A stretch of 64,000 bases of DNA from Chlorobiaceae bacterium (GTDB taxonomy: Bacteria > Bacteroidota > Chlorobiia > Chlorobiales > Chlorobiaceae), in NCBI GenBank assembly GCA_013334965.1, contig JAAXWO010000001.1, forward strand, positions 62,001 through 126,000. Reading direction: 5' to 3'. The position numbers and the translations under genes are program-made. Of the stretch, positions 10,465 to 19,371 are shown piece by piece (within the stretch, counting starts at the first letter, position 1; every line of letters starts with the position of its first letter). The notes beneath the pieces were generated by a model. The model made no database searches and was not told the DNA's origin. It worked only from the letters and a program-made list of their open reading frames with translations.

Positions 10465-11463
10465 ATGTCAGGTATTCCTATACTCATCACAGGTGCTACG
10501 GGTTACATAGGTGCTCAGCTCGTCTTCGACCTGATCCGCAGGTTCGGCGACGGTGTCCGGTGCCGTGTCACGGTCAGGGACGGTTCGAATGCCGGTTTTC
10601 TCAAGGGGTTGCCGGTTGAGATCGTCAGGGCGGATATCCATGATCCGGTCGCTGTCTCCGAGGCTGTCAAGGGCGCGGAGGTCGTTTTTCATTGCGCGGG
10701 GCTGATCGCCTACACCATGAATTTCCGGAACCGTCTCTACGATACCAACGTTCTTGGTACCAGGAACGTCGTCAACGCCTGTCTTGCGTCCAATGTGCGG
10801 CGGCTTGTGGCTACCAGCTCCATCGCAGCGGTCGGATCGGCCAGGGTCGGCGAGGGTGACAGGGAGTCGAACGAGCACTCATCTTTCAGCGAATGGCAGC
10901 GCCATAACGTCTACATGGAGTCGAAGCACCTTGCCGAACTCGAGTGCCGCCGCGGAATTGCCGAAGGTCTCGATGTGGTGATGGTCAATCCGGGTGTGGT
11001 GATCGGCAGAGGCGAACTCAAGGGCGCACCGGACAGCTCTTCCAACGAAGTGCTCAAGATGATCTACAGCGGCAGGTTGCCGCTCTGTCCCGACGGCGCC
11101 ACGGGGTTCGTCGATCTCCGTGACGTGGCTGAAGCCCATATCGCGGCCTGGCAGAAGGGCCATGCCGGTGAGCGGTACATCATCGTGGCGGAGAACCTTT
11201 CCTTCATGGAGCTTTTCGACCGCCTCGCCTCACTGCCCGGCAGCAGAGCAAAAAAGCCTTTTCGGGTTGCGGGAACAGCGGGGCTTGTCGCGGGTTTCGG
11301 AGGGGAGATATGGTCGCTTCTTACCGGGCGCCCATCGTTCATCAGCCTTGAAAGCATCAGGCAGGCTTCCCATAAAGCCCATTACAGCAACAAACGGTCG
11401 CTCCAGGAACTCGGGATTACCTACCGTTCCCTGGATGATACCTTCAGGAGCTTTATTCCGTAA
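10465..11463 (+). CDS. NAD-dependent epimerase/dehydratase (SDR) family protein
   Basis: ITGATGYIGAQL Rossmann motif and YMESK active site; ATG at 10465 preferred over the 10210 ORF start. Confidence 0.87.
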   Translation: MSGIPILITGATGYIGAQLVFDLIRRFGDGVRCRVTVRDGSNAGFLKGLPVEIVRADIHDPVAVSEAVKGAEVVFHCAGLIAYTMNFRNRLYDTNVLGTRNVVNACLASNVRRLVATSSIAAVGSARVGEGDRESNEHSSFSEWQRHNVYMESKHLAELECRRGIAEGLDVVMVNPGVVIGRGELKGAPDSSSNEVLKMIYSGRLPLCPDGATGFVDLRDVAEAHIAAWQKGHAGERYIIVAENLSFMELFDRLASLPGSRAKKPFRVAGTAGLVAGFGGEIWSLLTGRPSFISLESIRQASHKAHYSNKRSLQELGITYRSLDDTFRSFIP

Positions 11464-11505
11464 CGTTCAGCAACGCATTCCAACATTTCAATATCGAATA
11501 CCCCT

Positions 11506-12543
11506 ATGGAAAAAGAGATCCAGCAGCAGCAACAGCCAACAGTCGACCCGGCAAGACTCAAACAGCTCAACCTTGCCATAGATGCACTTGAAAAGCAGTT
11601 CGGCAAGGGTTCGATCATGCGCCTGGGTGACGATTCTGCCGTCATGCACGTCCAGTCGATTTCGACAGGTTCGATGGCGCTCGACTACGCGCTTGGCGTC
11701 GGTGGATTTCCACGGGGCAGGGTGACCGAGATTTACGGCCCGGAATCGTCCGGCAAGACCACGCTCGCCCTCCATGCGATCGCCGAGGCGCAGAAGGCGG
11801 GAGGCATAGCGGCCATCGTCGATGCGGAACACGCATTCGACCCGATCTACGGCCGTAAGCTCGGCGTCGATATCAATGCGCTCCTGATCAGCCAGCCGGA
11901 ATCGGGTGAGCAGGCTCTTTCCATCGTTGAGACCCTGGTTCGCAGCGGGGCGATCGATATCATCGTCATCGATTCGGTCGCCGCCCTCGTGCCGCAGGCC
12001 GAGCTTGAAGGCGAGATGGGCGACAGCGTCGTCGGGCTCCAGGCAAGGCTTATGAGCCAGGCCCTGCGCAAGCTGACCGGAGCCATCTCCAAGTCCAGCA
12101 CCGTCTGCATTTTTATCAACCAGTTGAGGGACAAGATCGGCGTGATGTACGGAAGCCCCGAAACCACCACCGGCGGCAAGGCCCTGAAATTCTACTCGTC
12201 AGTCCGCCTCGACATCAGGAGGCTTGCCCAGATCAAGGACGGGGAGGAGATCACCGGCAACCGCACCAAGGTCAAGGTGGTCAAGAACAAGGTCGCCCCT
12301 CCGTTCAAGACCGCCGAGTTCGATATTCTCTACGGTGAAGGCATTTCGATGCTCGGTGAGCTGATCGACCTTGCCGTCGAGTTCGGCGTCATCAAGAAGG
12401 CCGGCGCCTGGTTCAGTTACGGCACCGACAAGCTTGGCCAGGGTCGTGAAGCTGCAAAGAAACTGCTTCGCGAGGATGACGCCCTGCGAAACAAGATCCG
12501 GGAACAGGTTCGTGAACTGATGAGAACATCGGTAAAGGAATAA
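11506..12543 (+). CDS. recA: Recombinase RecA
   Basis: [48 protein letters not shown]. Confidence 0.98.
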   Translation: MEKEIQQQQQPTVDPARLKQLNLAIDALEKQFGKGSIMRLGDDSAVMHVQSISTGSMALDYALGVGGFPRGRVTEIYGPESSGKTTLALHAIAEAQKAGGIAAIVDAEHAFDPIYGRKLGVDINALLISQPESGEQALSIVETLVRSGAIDIIVIDSVAALVPQAELEGEMGDSVVGLQARLMSQALRKLTGAISKSSTVCIFINQLRDKIGVMYGSPETTTGGKALKFYSSVRLDIRRLAQIKDGEEITGNRTKVKVVKNKVAPPFKTAEFDILYGEGISMLGELIDLAVEFGVIKKAGAWFSYGTDKLGQGREAAKKLLREDDALRNKIREQVRELMRTSVKE

Positions 12544-12552
12544 GCTGAACGC

Positions 12553-13596
12553 ATGCGTATTGGAACGATCGATATCGACCGCCCGGTCATGCTCGCTCCC
12601 ATGGAGGATGTGACCGACCGTGCGTTCAGGCAGCTTTGCAAGCGCCATGGGGCCGATATCGTCTATACTGAATTCATCAGCGCCGAAGCGCTCAGGCGCG
12701 GTGCGGAAAAATCGATCCGCAAGCTGACCGTAGACGAACATGAGCGGCCTGTAGCCGTCCAGATTTTCGGCAGCACGGTCGAGTCGATGGTCGAGGCCGC
12801 GGCGATCGCAGAAACCTACGAGCCCGATTACCTCGACATCAATTTCGGGTGTCCGGTCAAGAAGGTCGCAGGACGGGGGGCAGGGGCCGCCCTGCTGAAA
12901 GAGCCGGAGAAACTTTCCGATATCGCCGCTGCAGTTGTGCGTGCCGTCAGCCTCCCGGTTACGGCAAAGACCAGGATCGGCTGGGATCACGACTCGATCA
13001 ACATCATCGAAATCGTCCATCGCCTCGAAGACGCCGGCATTCAGGCCGTGGCGGTCCACGGGCGGACGCGCAGCGACATGTACAAGGGTAAGGCCGACTG
13101 GGACCGCATCGCGGAGGCGAAGGCCGCCAGCGCCATTCCCCTTATCGCCAACGGCGACGTCTGGAACGCCGACGACGCCGTCGCCATGTTTGCCCACACC
13201 GGAGCCGACGGCATCATGATCGGCCGCGGCTCGATAGGCAATCCGTTCATTTTCGAACAGTCGACGAGCCTCGTCCGTCAGGGTGTCCGATTGTCCGCTC
13301 CCTCCTATCGCGACCGCATCCGTGTCGCCATCGACCATATGCGCCTGTCGGTAGAGTACAAGGGAGAGAAATACGGCGTACTTGAAATGCGCCGCCACTA
13401 CTCGACCTATCTTAAAGGGTTGCCGGGCGTTTCGATCGTGCGCAACCAGCTTGTCCGCGAAATCGATCCCGTTGTTATCGTCGAACTTCTCGAAGCGTTT
13501 GAAGCCCAATGCGAGGCACTCGACAAAGAGGGTCGTTTGAAGGAGGCCGGAGAGTTCCTGAACGATCATTCGCCCAAAATTATCCTGAATTATTAA
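12553..13596 (+). CDS. dusB: tRNA-dihydrouridine synthase B
   Basis: LAPMEDVTDRAFRQLC, DINFGCPVKKV, GRTRSDMYKGKADW. Confidence 0.93.
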   Translation: MRIGTIDIDRPVMLAPMEDVTDRAFRQLCKRHGADIVYTEFISAEALRRGAEKSIRKLTVDEHERPVAVQIFGSTVESMVEAAAIAETYEPDYLDINFGCPVKKVAGRGAGAALLKEPEKLSDIAAAVVRAVSLPVTAKTRIGWDHDSINIIEIVHRLEDAGIQAVAVHGRTRSDMYKGKADWDRIAEAKAASAIPLIANGDVWNADDAVAMFAHTGADGIMIGRGSIGNPFIFEQSTSLVRQGVRLSAPSYRDRIRVAIDHMRLSVEYKGEKYGVLEMRRHYSTYLKGLPGVSIVRNQLVREIDPVVIVELLEAFEAQCEALDKEGRLKEAGEFLNDHSPKIILNY

Positions 13597-13622
13597 TCCG
13601 TTATCAAACCATTTTCATTCGT

Positions 13623-14642
13623 ATGAGCAGTGCAGAATCCGGCTATCGTGTAGCAGTTCTCGGCGCAACCGGCCTGGTTGGCAGAACCATGATCCAGGTG
13701 CTTGAAGAGCGCCGTTTTCCTGTCAGTGAACTGGTGCCGCTCGCCTCGTCGCGCAGCAAGGGGCAGGTCGTCACTTTCCAGGGCAGGGAGTTCAGTACAG
13801 AGGTGCCGTCGGCAGAAATATTCAAGGGTGTCGACATTGCGCTCTTTTCTGCCGGAGCTACGGCCAGCAGGGAGTGGGCGACAGTGGCCGCTGAGGCTGG
13901 AGCCGTCGTGATCGACAACTCATCGGCATTCCGCATGGATGAGGGGATTCCCCTGGTCGTGCCGGAGGTCAATCCCGAAGCCATATTCGATATTGAGGGC
14001 AAACCCGCAAAGATCATCGCCAACCCCAACTGCTCCACCATCCAGATGGTTGTGGTGCTCAAGCCGCTCTTTGACCGTTATGGCATCAGGCGCATCGTGG
14101 TTTCGACTTACCAGTCGGTAACCGGCAAGGGCAAGGCCGGGCGCGATGCGCTCGAGAGCGAACTGGCCGGCAACGTTCCCGAGCAGTTCACCCACTTCCA
14201 CCAGATAGCCTTCAACGCGGTGCCCCAGATCGATTCGTTTACCGACAACGGCTACACGAAGGAAGAGATGAAAATGGTGAACGAGACCAGAAAGATCATG
14301 GGCGACCAGACCTTGTCGGTATCGCCGACCACCGTGCGCATCCCGGTTTACGGCGGCCACGGCGAATCGGTGAACGTCGAGCTCGAAAGCGATTTCGATA
14401 TCGACGATGTCCGCAAGCTGCTTGCCGGGTCACCTGGCATCGTGCTTCAGGACGATCCTTCAGCAAGGCTCTACCCGATGCCGCTCACATCATACGAGAA
14501 GGATGAGGTGTTTGTCGGCCGTCTGCGTCCGGATTTCTGGAATCCCCGTACCCTGAACATGTGGATCGTAGCGGACAACCTCCGCAAAGGCGCCGCAACC
14601 AACGCGGTCCAGATCGCCGAGGTTCTGGTAGGGAAACTGTAG
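13623..14642 (+). CDS. asd: Aspartate-semialdehyde dehydrogenase
   Basis: VAVLGATGLVGRTM, ANPNCSTIQ catalytic Cys; ATG at 13623 preferred. Confidence 0.95.
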   Translation: MSSAESGYRVAVLGATGLVGRTMIQVLEERRFPVSELVPLASSRSKGQVVTFQGREFSTEVPSAEIFKGVDIALFSAGATASREWATVAAEAGAVVIDNSSAFRMDEGIPLVVPEVNPEAIFDIEGKPAKIIANPNCSTIQMVVVLKPLFDRYGIRRIVVSTYQSVTGKGKAGRDALESELAGNVPEQFTHFHQIAFNAVPQIDSFTDNGYTKEEMKMVNETRKIMGDQTLSVSPTTVRIPVYGGHGESVNVELESDFDIDDVRKLLAGSPGIVLQDDPSARLYPMPLTSYEKDEVFVGRLRPDFWNPRTLNMWIVADNLRKGAATNAVQIAEVLVGKL

Positions 14643-14661
14643 ATTTCAATTACCCGATTCT

Positions 14662-14990
14662 GCGCAGGATCAGTCCCATATTCAGGAGGGATTTATCCCG
14701 ACGGACATTCAGATCTTACATTCCCATCAGTTGCCCCAGGCATCAGTCCGGGGTGATGGTTGGATGGGATAAGCGCCGCGCAGGATCAGACCCATCCTCA
14801 GGAGGGGTTTATCCCGACGGACATTCAGATCTTACATTCTCATCAGTTGCCCCGGGCATCAGTCCGGGGTGATGGTTGGATGGGATAAGCGCCGCGCAGG
14901 ATCAGTCCCATATTCAGGAGGGATTTATCCCGACGGACATCAAATCTTACATTCCCATCAGTTGCCCCGGACTTCAGTCCGGGGAATGGG
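14662..14990. repeat. Tandem repeat, 116-bp period, about 2.8 copies
   Basis: GCGCAGGATCAG... restarts at 14662, 14778 and 14894; each copy carries a CCCC(G/A)G(G/A)CWTCAGTCCGGGG hairpin. Confidence 0.9.
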
Positions 14991-15003
14991 GCTTCCAGCG
15001 GGG

Positions 15004-15861
15004 TTATGACAGCGCCATGAGCGCCGTGCTGACGGCCCTGACCATGGAGGTCATGGACTTGCCGGTACCGGCATCTTTTGTTGACGTGACCCTGGGCGGC
15101 ATTCCAAGGGGTTCGACGGTGCGTGCGGTTTCGCGGCGAATGCGTTGCAGCGACGGTGCGTCAGCAGCAGTGCCTGTTATCCAGACAGGTGCACCGTTAC
15201 CCGGCGATGACGTCAGCTCTGAAATGGCAAAATAGTCCCTCTCGTGGCCGTTTTTGACCGGCCAGTATCTGAAGTATCCTATTATTCCGTTCACCGACAC
15301 GTAATACGCGGCGTAGCGCTCTTCAAGTTCGAGCACGGAGAAGGGTTCCGTGGTTCCTGCCGAAAGGCTTGCGACCGGTTCGATATGCAACCCGCTCATG
15401 CCTACCGTGTGACCCTGCTTCAGCTCTTTTTCTAGGGAGCGGGAAGGTTCGGCCGGGTAGAACATCAGCATTTGCCTTTCGAGTCCGACAGGATGGTCAG
15501 GGGTTTTTGTCATGGACATGACATGCCATGACCACTGTTCGATGTTTTTCAGGAAGTATCCGGCTTCGATTCTGCAGAGCCTGTCGCGACTGTCCCTCGT
15601 GGCGGAGGCCGGGAACCATGCCGGCAGGGTCAGGATCTCGGCAGGAGAGTACGAAACCGCAACCGGCTCGTCCTTCCACTCCCTGAGCATCGAGCAGAGT
15701 TTCATGGCCGCTTTTTTCCCTTTTGGACCGCTCATGGCCTCAAGACCTGTATTCAGGGTGCGGCACATGGTCATGCAGAAAGACGCGGCGCCCGTCGATT
15801 TGACTCTGACGATGGTCGTCGTGCTGGCGTCGATCGCGCACGCTATCTGGCTCCTGCTCAT
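15004..15861 (-). CDS. Hypothetical protein, possibly PilM/ASKHA-like
   Basis: IACAIDASTTTIVRVKS N-terminus; start overlaps the stop of the upstream ComEA-like gene by 1 bp. Confidence 0.6.
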   Translation of the reverse strand: MSRSQIACAIDASTTTIVRVKSTGAASFCMTMCRTLNTGLEAMSGPKGKKAAMKLCSMLREWKDEPVAVSYSPAEILTLPAWFPASATRDSRDRLCRIEAGYFLKNIEQWSWHVMSMTKTPDHPVGLERQMLMFYPAEPSRSLEKELKQGHTVGMSGLHIEPVASLSAGTTEPFSVLELEERYAAYYVSVNGIIGYFRYWPVKNGHERDYFAISELTSSPGNGAPVWITGTAADAPSLQRIRRETARTVEPLGMPPRVTSTKDAGTGKSMTSMVRAVSTALMALS

Positions 15862-16376
15862 TATTCGAGGGTAAGATGCTGTTTGAGTACTTCAAGCTTT
15901 TTTTTGCCGATGCCCTTTACTTCAAGAAAATCGTCAAATTGTTTCACTTTTCCCCCCTTTTCTGCACGAAACGTGATGAGTTTCTTCGCCATTACCGGGC
16001 CGACACCGGAGATCTGCTGCAGCTGCGACGCTGACGCAGTGTTGAAACGAACGGTTCCGGTGAACATTTTCTTCGCAGTACGGGAGGGTTTTCCATGACG
16101 CTCGCCCTGTTTCTCGTCTGCTTCGTCGCTGGCTTCCGGGCTGCCATTTTCTTCAGCGGCATAATCAACGATCGAAGCGAGCCGGAGCAGGCTGTCCACT
16201 TCGGCTTCGGAGTACCGGGCCACCTCCGCTTTCCTGATGAGCTGGTCCGCCTCCTGGACCGACCTGCCATACTTTACCACTCCTCCCAGAATGAGGAACA
16301 GGATCAGGAGCGTCACTGCTGTCATTTCAGCCCGGGTGATTCCGAGCTTTACGGAGAGATCCTTCAGAATATTCAT
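15861..16376 (-). CDS. ComEA-type helix-hairpin-helix DNA-binding protein with N-terminal TM segment
   Basis: FNTASASQLQQISGVGPVMAKKLITFRAEKG...FLEVKGIGKKKLEVLK. Confidence 0.85.
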   Translation of the reverse strand: MNILKDLSVKLGITRAEMTAVTLLILFLILGGVVKYGRSVQEADQLIRKAEVARYSEAEVDSLLRLASIVDYAAEENGSPEASDEADEKQGERHGKPSRTAKKMFTGTVRFNTASASQLQQISGVGPVMAKKLITFRAEKGGKVKQFDDFLEVKGIGKKKLEVLKQHLTLE

Positions 16377-16602
16377 AGGGGTGAATGTCCTGTTTATTGG
16401 GGATGTATCGCTGAATATATAATTATAAGTTGGTTATGGATTCGTTTCGGCCAACCTCGCGAGGCTGGTCCCTTCGTAATAAAAAAATGACCAGGTATTT
16501 CTGTCCTGCGCGAAATGCGTGCGCCTGTGGCTCACGGTAATTTGCTGTAAAATGATGCCGCTTTGCCTATAATATCATGAAAGGAAACAATTTCTCTGAG
16601 TT

Positions 16603-17973
16603 TTGTATTACCGTAAACCGGGCGAGTTCCTGATGGTCAACATGCACGATCCTGTCCTGATGAGCCAGCTTACTTCGGCTGGACTCACCAACATCGATTC
16701 TTACCTCATTGCCCTCGCCGCCTTTCAGCGGGGCCTGAGTGTTTCGTTCCACCGTTTCACCAGCACCGAAGAGTTCCATTTCAAGTCAGACGAAGGCTAT
16801 CTCGCAGAGCTTTTCAGCGTCACGGACGGCAGGCATACGCATTACTTCAATCGTACGATAGGCGACCTGACACCGCCGGAGTTGAGCGTCATTACGACAG
16901 ACAAGCATAGAACCAAAGAGCGCTTGCAAAAGCACGGCATTCCGGTTCCAGTCGGTATTGTCGCGAATAAAGGGCAACAGGCCCTGGTCGAAAAGTTCAT
17001 CAGGATATCTTCGGCCAGGGAGTTTGTCGTCAAGCCTTTTGACGGTTCTTTATCGCGTGATGTCCGGGTTGGCGTTCCGCCAGCCGAGCTTCTCTCGTGC
17101 GTGCAGGAGCATCCCGACGCCCGGGTGGTTATAGAAGAGCAGATCAAGGGTGATGAGTATCGGGTAAGCGTGGTCGACGGAAAGGCTGTTGCCATTACCC
17201 AGGCCCTTCAGCCGCATGTGATCGGCGATGGTGTCAGGACGATCGAGGAGCTGGTGGCGGAGAAGAACCGCTCTCGGGTTGCCAATCCGGTATTTCGCTA
17301 CCTGCCGCTCAAGATCACGCCCGACATGGTGAGCTATCTGGCCGCCGGGGAGTTGACGACGCTGTCCGTACCGGAGCCGGGGCAGAGGGTGATTCTTTCT
17401 CACTCCTTTTCGATCCATCAGGGGGGTGACATCATTGAAGTCACCGACGCTGTTTCCAGCGAAGTGAAAGAGGTCGCCATTCGGGCTTGCGAGGCGTTCG
17501 GAATGCTTTTTGCCGGTGTCGATGTGATCGAGAGGAGGCAGGGCGGAAAAACGGAGGTTTACGTTCTGGAGCTCAATTCTCGCGGATCCATTGAGGCTCA
17601 CTCCTATCCACTTGCAGGAGAGGGACGAAACAACACCGTCGCAGAAGCCATCATTGATCGGTATTTTCCCGATTCCATCCACAATAGACGATTTCCCGAA
17701 GCCGTGATCAATGTCAAGGGAGTGCTCGAAGCATTGCAGAACGGATTGTTCTCTTCAGTCACACTCCCGACGTTGGCCTCCGACTGGGTTCACAAACGGA
17801 TCAAATTGGGCCCCGAATCAGGGGATCGTGTTCTGCGTCGGATCAAGTATTCGTTTCTGCGCCATAAGCTCTATGGCCTTCTTCATAAAACCGATACGGG
17901 GGAGTTCATTTTTGATTGCGCCGGTCCGGAGGCGGATTTCCAGGATTTCATGAAGATGTTTTCGCCAAGGTAA
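16603..17973 (+). CDS. ATP-grasp protein (cyanophycin synthetase/GshF-like) with an uncharacterised C-terminal domain
   Basis: FVVKPFDGSLSRDV, VIGDGVRTIEELVAEKN, VYVLELNSRGSIEAH ATP-grasp motifs. Confidence 0.8.
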   Translation: MYYRKPGEFLMVNMHDPVLMSQLTSAGLTNIDSYLIALAAFQRGLSVSFHRFTSTEEFHFKSDEGYLAELFSVTDGRHTHYFNRTIGDLTPPELSVITTDKHRTKERLQKHGIPVPVGIVANKGQQALVEKFIRISSAREFVVKPFDGSLSRDVRVGVPPAELLSCVQEHPDARVVIEEQIKGDEYRVSVVDGKAVAITQALQPHVIGDGVRTIEELVAEKNRSRVANPVFRYLPLKITPDMVSYLAAGELTTLSVPEPGQRVILSHSFSIHQGGDIIEVTDAVSSEVKEVAIRACEAFGMLFAGVDVIERRQGGKTEVYVLELNSRGSIEAHSYPLAGEGRNNTVAEAIIDRYFPDSIHNRRFPEAVINVKGVLEALQNGLFSSVTLPTLASDWVHKRIKLGPESGDRVLRRIKYSFLRHKLYGLLHKTDTGEFIFDCAGPEADFQDFMKMFSPR

Positions 17974-18037
17974 TGGCAGATCATTCCGGCCTGATGAGAT
18001 CATGAGACGGAACGATCTGTTACGATCGGGCAGGTGT

Positions 18038-19192
18038 TCAGACGAACACCCTGCGGACCCTTCTCGATACTGCGCAGAGAAGTTCGTAGCTGATCGTGCC
18101 GGCTGCGATGGCCTGCTGGCCTGCAGTCGGGCCTTCCCATCCGAAAAGCACCACGGCATCGCCAACGCTGACCGAAAGGTCGTCACCGAGATCGACCATC
18201 GTCTGATCCATTGTGACCGTGCCGACCTGGTGGTATGTCCGTCCGTTGATGAAGACCGTCGCACGGTTGGAGAGCGTTCGATGGAAGCCGTCGGCATACC
18301 CCGCCGATATCGTCGCGATCCTCCTCCGGTCAGGTGCGCTCCAGGTCCTGTTGTAGCTGATCGTCGTGCCCGCCGCCACCTCCTTGACGAAGATGACCCT
18401 GCACTGGAACTGCATGACAGGCCTTACCGGCAGCGTCGACGGCTTGCTGTCCAACGGGTGGCAGCCGTAGAGCAGTATTCCCGGGCGTACCATGTCGAGC
18501 GCGGAGTCGGGCAAGCAGATGATTGCGCCGCTGTTGGCTGCATGCTTGAGGACGTTTTTTCCTGAAGCGCGCTCGTAGGCTCCGGTCACCTGGAGGAAGC
18601 GCTCGAGCTGAAGGGCGGTGAAGCCGTCGGGTATGTGGCTTTCGGCAAAATGGGTGTAGATGCCCGTCAGTTCGAGGTGCGGGGAGCGATCGATCGTTTC
18701 GAGCAGCGATGCGGCCTCTTCAGGGGTGACGCCTAACCGACCCATGCCGGTATCGACCTTTACCTGTACCCTCAGTTTTTTCCCTGCGGCAGAGGCCTCC
18801 GCCTCACCTGCAATGGCGGTTTCATGGTCGCAGACGGTCATTTCAACGTCGTGTCGCAGGTAGAGCCCGATCTGCTGCACCAGGGGGGAGGCGAACGCCA
18901 GGACCCGTGAATCCGCCTGCATGCGATAGCTTTGCTTGAGCTCGATGGCTTCCTGGATGTTGGCGACGCCGAAATCCCTCACCCCCTCCTGCTCGAGAGC
19001 AGCCGTAATCTCCGGAGCGCCATGGCCGTAAGCGTTGGCTTTGACGATTCCCATGATGCGGCAGGTCGGTTTTATTGCGGCCCGGATGGTGGCCAGGTTG
19101 TGCCGGAGGTTGCCGAGCGAGATGAACGCTTCCGAAAGATGGAGGTCAGGGGCCGTTCCGCTGCAGGTGCTGTGTTCTTGATCGGCGCTCAA
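18038..19192 (-). CDS. alr: Alanine racemase
   Basis: GIVKANAYGHGA PLP-Lys motif, VKVDTGMGRLG, VGDAVVLFGW. Confidence 0.95.
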   Translation of the reverse strand: MSADQEHSTCSGTAPDLHLSEAFISLGNLRHNLATIRAAIKPTCRIMGIVKANAYGHGAPEITAALEQEGVRDFGVANIQEAIELKQSYRMQADSRVLAFASPLVQQIGLYLRHDVEMTVCDHETAIAGEAEASAAGKKLRVQVKVDTGMGRLGVTPEEAASLLETIDRSPHLELTGIYTHFAESHIPDGFTALQLERFLQVTGAYERASGKNVLKHAANSGAIICLPDSALDMVRPGILLYGCHPLDSKPSTLPVRPVMQFQCRVIFVKEVAAGTTISYNRTWSAPDRRRIATISAGYADGFHRTLSNRATVFINGRTYHQVGTVTMDQTMVDLGDDLSVSVGDAVVLFGWEGPTAGQQAIAAGTISYELLCAVSRRVRRVFV

Positions 19193-19371
19193 ATCGATGG
19201 AAAATCTTGTTGGGTCGGGTTGGCGGGCATGAGTTGTCCGAAACCCTGATATGCTGTAAAAAACACTTTTTGCCCATGATTTTCAAGACAATGAGCAAGA
19301 GGGTTTGCCTCGATGTCAGAAAATGAACAATTATTGTTTTATTATTAATCAAAACTCTATACCGGATAGCC

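Noticed and set aside
12199-13569. 456-aa minus-strand ORF
   Set aside because: Antisense to recA and dusB, both clearly coding; no recognisable domain.
14561-15235. ORFs 14561..14872 and 14876..15235
   Set aside because: Created by the 116-bp tandem repeat and by antisense of the 15004..15861 gene.
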